In this document: positions 35,621-42,435 of the stretch, one piece after another
How positions within the stretch are numbered: the first letter of the stretch is position 1
Layout: the number at the start of each line of letters is the position of its first letter
NCBI GenBank assembly: GCA_030429105.1
Contig: JAUIDE010000029.1
Coordinates: 1-42,435 of the forward strand
Length of the DNA: 42,435 nt
Reading direction: 5' to 3'
From: Alphaproteobacteria bacterium
GTDB taxonomy: Bacteria > Pseudomonadota > Alphaproteobacteria > Rhodobacterales > Rhodobacteraceae
Made by a program: the position numbers and the translations under genes
The notes under the pieces: generated by a model
Told to the model about the DNA's origin: nothing
The model's input: the letters and a program-made list of their open reading frames with translations, nothing else
Databases searched by the model: none

Positions 35621-36340
35621 ATGGAGCGGAGACTTGCGATCCTCGGAGCCTGCGGCGCGCTCGGCCGTGCGCTTTCCTCGCGGGCGACGGCGGAAGGCTG
35701 GGCGGTGACGGCGCTCGACCTGCCGGCCTCGCTCGCCGCGCATCCGCCCGCCGGGCCATCTATTGCTCTCGACCTTTTCGACGCCGCGAGCGTCTCCGCC
35801 GCCTTCGCCGGGTTTGGACCGCTCGACGGCTTCGTGAACCTAGCCGGCTTCATGACGCCGCGCCGCCCGCTGGAGGAGACGGCGGAAGCGGCGTTCGACG
35901 AGGCGATGGGCGGCAATCTCCGCGGCGCCTTCCTCGCGGCCAAGGCCGCGCTGCCGCTCCTCCGCCCGCGACGGGGCGCGATGGTCAACGTCGTCTCCGG
36001 CCTCGCGGCGCAGGCGCGGCCCGGCTTCGGCCCCTATTCGGCGGCGAAGGCGGGCATGGTCTCCCTTACCAAGACGCTGGCGCTGGAGGCGGCGCCCGAG
36101 GTGCGGGTCAACGCCGTCGGCCCCTCGGCGGTGGAGACGCCGTTCCTGACGGGCGGCACGGGCCGCGCCGTCGCGCCCGCCCCCGATCTCGACCTCGCGG
36201 CCTATGCGCGGGCCACGCCGCTCGCCCGGCTCGCGACGCCCGAGGATGTGGCGGGGCCGATCCTCTTCCTCCTCGGGCCGGACGCCGCGTTCATGACCGG
36301 GCAGGTCCTCTGGGTGAACGGCGGGGGATACATGCCATGA
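35621..36340 (+). CDS. SDR family oxidoreductase (first of a pair)
   Basis: A short-chain dehydrogenase of 239 residues. The cofactor motif is LAILGACGALGRALSSRA near residue 5. NLAGFM replaces the usual NNAG. The active-site Tyr and Lys are in FGPYSAAKAGM, and the end is MTGQVLWVNGGGYMP. I start it at ATG 35621, 27 bp after operator C; the upstream open frame would include the operator. It overlaps the second SDR by ATGA. The two probably oxidise or reduce consecutive intermediates of the pathway that includes the monooxygenase. Confidence 0.88.
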   Translation: MERRLAILGACGALGRALSSRATAEGWAVTALDLPASLAAHPPAGPSIALDLFDAASVSAAFAGFGPLDGFVNLAGFMTPRRPLEETAEAAFDEAMGGNLRGAFLAAKAALPLLRPRRGAMVNVVSGLAAQARPGFGPYSAAKAGMVSLTKTLALEAAPEVRVNAVGPSAVETPFLTGGTGRAVAPAPDLDLAAYARATPLARLATPEDVAGPILFLLGPDAAFMTGQVLWVNGGGYMP

Positions 36341-37143
36341 ACGGGGTCGAGCGGCGGAAGGTCCTCGTCACCGGCGGGTCGCGCGGGCTCGGGCGGGAGA
36401 TGGCGCTGGCGCTGGCGGAGGCGGGCGCGGCGGTGGCGATCACCGGCGCGCGGCCCTCCGCGGCGCTGGACGAGACGGGCGAAGCGCTGGAACGGCTCGC
36501 CGGGCCGGGCCGCGCGCTGGCGCTCGCCGCTGATGCGGGGGACGCGGCGGCGGCGGCGCGCGCGGTTACCGTAGCGGCTCGGTCGCTCGGCGGGCTCGAC
36601 ATGTTGGTGAACAACGCCGGGCTCGGGATGCGCCTCGTCTCGGAGACCTTCACGACCGAACCGACGCGCTTCTGGGAGACGGAGCCGGAAGCCTGGCGCC
36701 GCATCGTCGCGGCGAATGTGGACGGTCCCTTCCTGATGGCTCGCGCCGCGGTTCCGCAAATGCTCGCGGCGGGCGGGGGGCGGATCGTCAACATCTCAAC
36801 CTCGGCGCAGACGATGACACGCCGCGGCTACGCGCCCTACGGCCCCTCGAAGGCGTTCCTGGAGGCGGCGAGCCGCGTCTGGGCGGCGGACCTCGAGGGG
36901 ACGGGGATCGACGTCAACGTCCTTCTTCCCGGCGGGGCGACGGCGACCGACCTTCTGCCGCCCGGCTCCCGCGGAGCGGACGGGAACCTCCTCGACCCTG
37001 CGATCATGCGGGCGCCGATCCTCTGGCTCGCCTCGGATGCGGCGAAGGGCGTGACGGGCGCGCGCTTCGTCGCCCGGCTCTGGCGGGAGGATGACCCGAT
37101 GGCGGCGCGGGAGGACGGCGCGGCCGCCCCCCGGATCATGTAG
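36337..37143 (+). CDS. SDR family oxidoreductase (second of a pair)
   Basis: A short-chain dehydrogenase of 268 residues. VLVTGGSRGLGREMALALAE binds NAD(P), LVNNAGLG is the family core motif, and Tyr/Lys lie in YAPYGPSKAFLEAAS. The C-terminal region after about residue 215 is atypical and ends AAAPRIM. It overlaps the first SDR by four bases. Its 3' end overlaps the convergent isochorismatase-fold gene by 8 bp. Substrate unknown. Confidence 0.88.
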   Translation: MNGVERRKVLVTGGSRGLGREMALALAEAGAAVAITGARPSAALDETGEALERLAGPGRALALAADAGDAAAAARAVTVAARSLGGLDMLVNNAGLGMRLVSETFTTEPTRFWETEPEAWRRIVAANVDGPFLMARAAVPQMLAAGGGRIVNISTSAQTMTRRGYAPYGPSKAFLEAASRVWAADLEGTGIDVNVLLPGGATATDLLPPGSRGADGNLLDPAIMRAPILWLASDAAKGVTGARFVARLWREDDPMAAREDGAAAPRIM

Positions 37144-37777
37144 CCTTCAGGGTTTCGAACCAGGCGAGCGCTTCCTCGGTCGAGACGAGATCGGCGTATT
37201 TCGCGCTCATGTCGAAGAGATTGGCCTTGTGCGGCCCCTCCGCCCGGTCGCCGCAGGCCTCTTCCGCGATCAGCGTGACGAAGCCGTGGGAGATCGAGTC
37301 GATGCAGGTCGCGCGCACGCAGCCCGAGGTGGTGAGCCCGCCGATCACCAGCGTGTCCGTCTTCATCCAGCGCAGCGTCGCGGCGAGCGAGGTGGCGAAG
37401 AAGGCGGAGGGATATTGCTTCGAGATCATCAGTTCGCCCGGAAGCCGGTCGAGCCCTTCGGCGAGCTTCTGCGTCTCCCGCCCCGCCTCGAAACAGGCGA
37501 GCGCCGGGACCTTGGCGTAGAAGGCCCCGCCATCGGCCCCGCCGGGCTGGTAGACGACTTCGGTGAAGATGACGGGGACCCCCGCGGACCGCGCCCCTTC
37601 GGCGAGCCGGCGCGCATGGACGAGCGCGGCGCGGCATCCCTCCCCGCCATAGAGCGGCGACGCCTCGTCGAAATAGGCGTGGGCGAAATCGACGAGGAGG
37701 AGCGCAGGGCGTGCGCCCCATTGCTGCCGCGCGTGATAGCCGGCGCGGGCGTAGTTGGCGTCGAGGGTCTCGGTCAT
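37136..37777 (-). CDS. Isochorismatase-fold cysteine hydrolase (N-carbamoylsarcosine amidase / maleamate amidase type)
   Basis: A cysteine hydrolase of 213 residues. The triad is visible: Asp in ALLLVDFAHAYFDE (Asp30), Lys in ELMISKQYPSAFF and Cys in GLTTSGCVRATCIDS. AYFDEASPLYGG is characteristic of the N-carbamoylsarcosine amidase/maleamate amidohydrolase subgroup, which hydrolyses amides of small acids with loss of ammonia. It has its own promoter overlapping operator D. With the monooxygenase and the racemase-fold protein, it recalls late steps of N-heterocycle degradation, but a ring-cleaving dioxygenase is missing. Confidence 0.88.
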   Translation of the reverse strand: MTETLDANYARAGYHARQQWGARPALLLVDFAHAYFDEASPLYGGEGCRAALVHARRLAEGARSAGVPVIFTEVVYQPGGADGGAFYAKVPALACFEAGRETQKLAEGLDRLPGELMISKQYPSAFFATSLAATLRWMKTDTLVIGGLTTSGCVRATCIDSISHGFVTLIAEEACGDRAEGPHKANLFDMSAKYADLVSTEEALAWFETLKAT

Positions 37778-37803
37778 GGGCGGGCCTTTCGCTGGCGCCC
37801 AAG

Positions 37804-37832
37804 ACTATCGGCGCGCGCGGCGCATCTGTCCA
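37804..37832 (-). promoter_or_regulatory. Promoter of the isochorismatase-fold gene, overlapped by operator D
   Basis: On the minus strand, TGGACA (37832-37827), a 17-bp spacer and GATAGT (37809-37804). The -35 matches 5 of 6 and the -10 matches 4 of 6 consensus bases. The -35 box lies inside operator D, so a bound regulator would exclude RNA polymerase, which supports repression. Confidence 0.6.
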
Positions 37833-37837
37833 GACAG
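37826..37837. promoter_or_regulatory. Operator D (CTGTCCAGACAG)
   Basis: A perfect 12-bp palindrome but for its CA centre. Read on the minus strand it is CTGTCTGGACAGATGC, sharing GGACAGATGC with operator A. It is 49 bp upstream of the isochorismatase-fold ATG. Confidence 0.72.
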
Positions 37838-37871
37838 GCTGGGCGACGCGCCGCGCGCGGAAGGCTCCGCC

Positions 37872-38561
37872 TCAGGCGGTCGCGAGGCGGGCGTTCTGCG
37901 GGAACATCGCCTTCTTCGCCTCGTCGTCCATCTCCGTCTTGAAGGCGAACTTCGTCTTCAGCGCCTCCGCCCGCGCCGCCGCCGGCCTTGCGTTGATCGC
38001 GTCGAGATGGCGCTTCACGTTCGGGAACATCTCCCAGGCCTTTTCCCCTAGGATGAAGGGCACGGCCCGCGCCCAGCCCCAGACGGACATGTCGGCGATG
38101 GTGTATTCGCCGCCGACCATCCATTCCTGCGCGCCGAGCCGGTCATTGAGAATGCCCCAGTGCCGCTCCGCCTCGTAGGTATAGCGGTTGACGGCGTACG
38201 CCTTCGGCTCCGGCGCGACATGGCGGAAATGCACGCACTGGCCGGAATAGGGCCCGATCCCGGTCGCGACGAACATCAGCCAGGAGAGGAGCTGCGCGCG
38301 GTTCTCATCCTCCGCCGGAGGCAGGAATTTCCCCGTCTTCTCGGCGAGATAGATCAGGATGGCGTTGCTGTCGAACAGCGTCGCGGCGCCGTCGGTCAAC
38401 GCCGGGGTCTTGGCGTTCGGGTTGATCTTCAGGAAGTCGGGCGCGTGCTGCTCCCCCTTCCTCGTGTCGACGGGGACGGCCTCATAGTCGAGCCCGGCCT
38501 CTTCGAGGAAGAGCGCGACCTTGGCGGGGTTCGGCGAGGGGTGATAGTAGAACGTGATCAT
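37872..38561 (-). CDS. Glutathione S-transferase family protein
   Basis: A cytosolic GST of 229 residues. The thioredoxin-fold N-domain reads ITFYYHPSPNPAKVALFLEE, with NPNAKTPAL (cis-Pro glutathione loop) and DSNAILIYLAEK. An all-helical C-domain contains EYTIADMSVWGWARA. It resembles YfcG/YghU-type disulfide-bond or nucleophilic GSTs. It may protect against electrophiles or take part in a catabolic step. It lies 24 bp downstream of an SDR gene on the same strand, so the two form a likely operon. Confidence 0.92.
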   Translation of the reverse strand: MITFYYHPSPNPAKVALFLEEAGLDYEAVPVDTRKGEQHAPDFLKINPNAKTPALTDGAATLFDSNAILIYLAEKTGKFLPPAEDENRAQLLSWLMFVATGIGPYSGQCVHFRHVAPEPKAYAVNRYTYEAERHWGILNDRLGAQEWMVGGEYTIADMSVWGWARAVPFILGEKAWEMFPNVKRHLDAINARPAAARAEALKTKFAFKTEMDDEAKKAMFPQNARLATA

Positions 38562-38585
38562 GTCCGGGTCTCCGGTTGGGGGATT

Positions 38586-39281
38586 TCAGAAGCGTTCGGC
38601 GTGGGGCCTGACCTCCAGCTCGAAGGTCCAGGCGCTCGGATGCTGGCCGATGAGATGCATGTAGGTCTCTGCGATGGCGTCGGGGTCGAGCAGGCTCAGC
38701 GGGGCCTCGGCCGGGGCGGGGCGGGCGTCGCTGCGGATGCCGCCGTCGATGACGACATGGGCGACGTGGACGCCCTTCGGCCCCAGTTCTCGCGCCATGC
38801 TCTGCGCGAGGCCGCGGAGCGCGAACTTGCCCATCGCGAAGGGGGCGGAGAGCGGATAGCCCTTCACGCTGGCCGAGGCGCCGGTGAAGAGGATCGTCCC
38901 CCGTCCCTTCGGCTCCATTGCCCGCGCCGCCTCGCGGCCGACGAGGAAGCCGCCATAGGCGCTGATCGTCAGGGCGCGCAGCACCTCCTCGGGGACGAGC
39001 TCCGCCACCGGCCCGCGGCTCCGCGCCGAGGGATTGAAGACGACGATGTCCGGCGCGCCGAGATCGGCGGCGACGGATTCGAAGAGCGCGGAGACGGACC
39101 CGGCCTCCGCCACGTCGCAGGGATAGACGCGCGCGCCCGTCTCCGCGACCAGCCCGGCGAGCTTCTCCACGTTCCGCGCCGCCATAGCGACGTTCCGGCC
39201 CGAGGCCGCGAGTTTCCGCGCCAGCGAGGCGCTGAGCCCCGGCCCCGCGCCCACGATCAGCGCCGTCTCCGCCTCCGCCAT
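38586..39281 (-). CDS. SDR-like protein with Phe at the catalytic Tyr position
   Basis: 231 residues with an SDR Rossmann fold (ALIVGAGPGLSASLARKLAA, AMAARNVEKL). The YxxxK motif is replaced by Phe148-A-M-G-Lys152 in SAPFAMGKFALRG, so the usual proton-donating Tyr is missing. The following ARELGPKGVHVAHVVIDGG is conserved in a group of small SDRs that share this change. It may still bind NAD(P)H and an altered substrate. It is divergent from tetR, which probably controls it and the GST. Confidence 0.88.
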   Translation of the reverse strand: MAEAETALIVGAGPGLSASLARKLAASGRNVAMAARNVEKLAGLVAETGARVYPCDVAEAGSVSALFESVAADLGAPDIVVFNPSARSRGPVAELVPEEVLRALTISAYGGFLVGREAARAMEPKGRGTILFTGASASVKGYPLSAPFAMGKFALRGLAQSMARELGPKGVHVAHVVIDGGIRSDARPAPAEAPLSLLDPDAIAETYMHLIGQHPSAWTFELEVRPHAERF

Positions 39282-39324
39282 AGCCGCCTCCTTTGCTTGA
39301 GCCGGGGCGGAAGATGCGCTAATC

Positions 39325-39340
39325 TGTAACGAACGGTCAA
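39325..39340. promoter_or_regulatory. Putative TetR operator / -35 region between SDR and tetR
   Basis: GTAACGAACGGTCAA contains AACGAACGGT, similar to half-sites of TetR-family operators. On the minus strand its end reads TTGACC, a good -35 for the SDR-GST pair. The matching -10 is poor. Placement in the 89-bp divergent region supports control by the adjacent TetR protein. Confidence 0.35.
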
Positions 39341-39370
39341 GAATGAAAACGGAGACGTGAAGGGAGGGGC

Positions 39371-39979
39371 ATGGTTGGCGTGATCCGCTTCGACCGGGAT
39401 GTGGCGCTCGACGCCGCGATGCGACTCTTCTGGGCGAAAGGGTTCGATGCGACCTCGGTCCAGATGCTGGAGGAGGCGACGGGGCTCGGCCGCGGCTCGC
39501 TCTACAACGCCTTCGGGGACAAGGAGGCGCTCTTCCTCGCCGCGCTCAGGCGCTATGCGGAGAAAGCCGCCGCGCCGGTTTCCGCGACGCTGGAGGGCGC
39601 TTCGCTCGAGGACGGCCTCCGACGCCTTTTTACGTTGATGATCGCGCGGATGGACGAGCCGGGGCGTCCGAAGGGCTGCCTCCTCGTCAATTCGTGCGCC
39701 GCAGCCTCCGGCTCTCCCGAAGGCGCGCGCTTCGCCGCGGCGGCGCTGGGCGGGATGGAAGCGGGGTTCGCCTCGGCCTTCGAAACGGCGAAGGCAAAGG
39801 GGGCCCTGCCCGGAGACGCGGATACCCGCGCCCTCGCGCGGTTCTTCTCCGCCGTGGCGCAAAGCCTCGGGCTCCTCCACCGCGCCGGCGCGGACAGGAC
39901 GGCGCTGGAGGATGTGGCGCGAACGGCGCTCGGCGCCCTGCCCGCTCGTACGACGCAGGCTGGACACCCACAAGGCTGA
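39371..39979 (+). CDS. TetR/AcrR-family transcriptional regulator
   Basis: 202 residues. The N-terminal helix-turn-helix is ALDAAMRLFWAKGFDATSVQ, then ATGLGRGSLYNAFGDKEALF. The C-terminal ligand domain contains GCLLVNSCAAASGSPE, typical of the AcrR-like group regulating oxidoreductases. GGGAGG lies before the ATG. It is divergent from the SDR-GST genes and probably represses them and itself. Confidence 0.92.
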   Translation: MVGVIRFDRDVALDAAMRLFWAKGFDATSVQMLEEATGLGRGSLYNAFGDKEALFLAALRRYAEKAAAPVSATLEGASLEDGLRRLFTLMIARMDEPGRPKGCLLVNSCAAASGSPEGARFAAAALGGMEAGFASAFETAKAKGALPGDADTRALARFFSAVAQSLGLLHRAGADRTALEDVARTALGALPARTTQAGHPQG

Positions 39980-40136
39980 AGCCGCTTCCGGCAGGTGGAA
40001 GCGCCGGCGCCATTACGCCCCGGGCGTTGACGGAGAAGCTCGTTCGGTGGCCAGTTGAAGCAGCCGGAACGGTTCTCGATCCGGCTCAGGACATCGGCGG
40101 CGCAGCAAGCCAGCCGGGCCAAAAGGGGATGGACGA

Positions 40137-41033
40137 ATGCCTGACCCTGCCTTGAGCGCTTATGCGCGCCTGCTTCCCGACCTCGATCTCGAAGCCGTGA
40201 CGCACGCCCACACGGTCGTGTCGATGCAGCGAACTCGTCTGCCGGCGGATGCGCTCCATATCCTTGCGCGCGAAGTGCTCCACCGCGTCGCGAACGGCGC
40301 GGCGACCACGGCGCGGAGGGACGGGGCCCCCTCGGCCGAAGAGCTGGAGACGTTCTGCGACGACCTTACGAACCTCGAAGAGGACGGAGCCCCGGCGAAG
40401 ACGATCCGCCGCGCGCGGAGCAAAGGCGCGACCCTGGACTGCGTCTATCTCGGCTGGCTCGCCCCCGCCGCCAGGCGGATCGGCGAGCGCTGGGAGGCGG
40501 ATGAGACCAGCCTTGTCGAGACCACTGTGGCCGCCGGCCGGATCTACGCCATTCTGCGCGGCCTCCGGCGGGCCTTCGCGCCGCCCGATGGGAACGACCG
40601 GCGCCACGCGCTCTTCGCCTCGGCGCCGGGAGAGACGCACACGCTGGGCGTGACCATGGCGGCGGACATGTTCCGCCAGCGCGGTTGGTCGATCGACCTT
40701 GCGGTCGGGCGGACGCATGACGAGCTGGTCGAGTCGCTGAGGGATTCGGACCATGCGATCATCGGCCTCTCGGCGAGCCGGCCGGAACTGACGGCGGAGC
40801 TCGCCCGTATCGTCCTCGCGCTGCACATCTGCAAGCCCTGGGCGAAGATACTGGTATGCGGCCGGATCGCCGAGCTTGACCCGGAGATCGCCGGCGTCGT
40901 CGGCGCCGATGGCGCCGCCATCGACGCGGCTTCCGCCATCGAACAGATGGAGCGTCTCGCCGGCCGTATGGACGCCAATGCTATCGAAGCCGGGCCCGAG
41001 GCTCCCGGCGACGGACGGCGGCGCAGCACCTGA
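40137..41033 (+). CDS. PpaA/AerR-like protein with B12-binding-type (SCHIC) fold
   Basis: 298 residues. An N-terminal helical part of about 150 residues contains CVYLGWLAPAARRIGERWEA (W119) and DETSLVETTVAAGRIY, the cap region of cobalamin-binding regulators. A Rossmann-like domain follows, with GETHTLG (168 is the His) in place of the classic DxHxxG, then GWSIDLAVGRTHDELVES and IIGLSASRPE. This matches PpaA/AerR-type redox, haem or cobalamin sensors that modulate PpsR/CrtJ in photosynthetic relatives. No photosynthesis gene is in the window. AGGGG precedes the ATG. It is convergent with the guaB-like frame. Confidence 0.82.
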   Translation: MPDPALSAYARLLPDLDLEAVTHAHTVVSMQRTRLPADALHILAREVLHRVANGAATTARRDGAPSAEELETFCDDLTNLEEDGAPAKTIRRARSKGATLDCVYLGWLAPAARRIGERWEADETSLVETTVAAGRIYAILRGLRRAFAPPDGNDRRHALFASAPGETHTLGVTMAADMFRQRGWSIDLAVGRTHDELVESLRDSDHAIIGLSASRPELTAELARIVLALHICKPWAKILVCGRIAELDPEIAGVVGADGAAIDAASAIEQMERLAGRMDANAIEAGPEAPGDGRRRST

Positions 41034-41050
41034 AGCCGCCCCGTACGGCA

Positions 41051-41068
41051 GCGGCGCAGAAGCGCCGC
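41051..41068. terminator. Bidirectional hairpin between convergent genes
   Basis: A perfect 7-bp stem GCGGCGC / GCGCCGC with an AGAA loop. It ends two bases before the stop codon of the guaB-like frame and lies 17 bp after the PpaA-like stop. It is the likely shared terminator. Confidence 0.55.
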
Positions 41069-41069
41069 C

Positions 41070-42435
<1,366 letters not shown>

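Noticed and set aside
31742-37777. A nicotinate degradation (nic) cluster
   Set aside because: Flavin monooxygenase, amidase and maleate isomerase-like genes suggested it, but NicX and NicD equivalents are missing and the isomerase-like protein lacks the catalytic cysteines.

Overview
The window is high-GC, gene-dense chromosomal DNA of an alphaproteobacterium, most probably a member of the Rhodobacterales or a close relative. The grounds are the divergent irr / fabA-fabB-fabI arrangement, a VPLPA-CTERM exported protein, a DUF2062 protein close to an Rsh-type (p)ppGpp enzyme, and a GuaB C-terminal part that reads like Rhodobacteraceae IMPDH. I see no rRNA, tRNA, CRISPR array or insertion sequence, and no gene-free stretch above 300 bp.

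Layout. 1-6.0 kb: the start of a patatin-like lipase (runs off the left edge), a FAD amine oxidoreductase, a flavodoxin-fold protein, rsh, a DUF2062 membrane protein and a small unknown protein. 6.0-10.2 kb: aldo/keto reductase and irr on the minus strand, divergent from fabA-fabB-fabI for unsaturated fatty acid synthesis. 10.2-17.5 kb: a tightly packed operon (MaoC hydratase, SDR, thiolase, two tandem acyl-CoA dehydrogenases) that supplies all four steps of a beta-oxidation cycle and ends in an orphan XdhB. 17.6-18.7 kb: a DUF1203 protein and a VPLPA-CTERM protein.

18.7-28.9 kb is the most distinctive part. A 2472-residue single-module reducing polyketide synthase (KS-AT-DH-degenerate MT-pseudo-KR-ER-KR-ACP, no thioesterase) is followed after 10 bp by an alpha-oxoamine synthase. 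A family 2 glycosyltransferase diverges from it. The pairing predicts a reduced acyl chain released by decarboxylative condensation with an amino acid, which is the logic of fungal fumonisin-type and sphingoid-base synthesis.

28.9-37.8 kb is a catabolic island: a TAXI-type TRAP transporter, an Asp/Glu racemase-fold protein, an isocitrate lyase/PEP mutase-family lyase, a GntR/UTRA regulator, a FAD monooxygenase, two SDRs and an isochorismatase-fold hydrolase. Four near-identical palindromes built on TGTCYGGACA lie in its three control regions and match recognisable promoters, so the island looks like one regulon of the central GntR protein.

37.9-41.0 kb carries a GST, an SDR with Phe in place of the catalytic Tyr, a TetR regulator and a PpaA/AerR-like B12-binding-fold protein. 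The right end (41.07-42.435 kb) is a chimeric reading frame: the C-terminal end of a RibD_C/dihydrofolate-reductase-family protein is joined in frame to GuaB lacking its first ~85 residues. It is either a real recombination product or an assembly misjoin.
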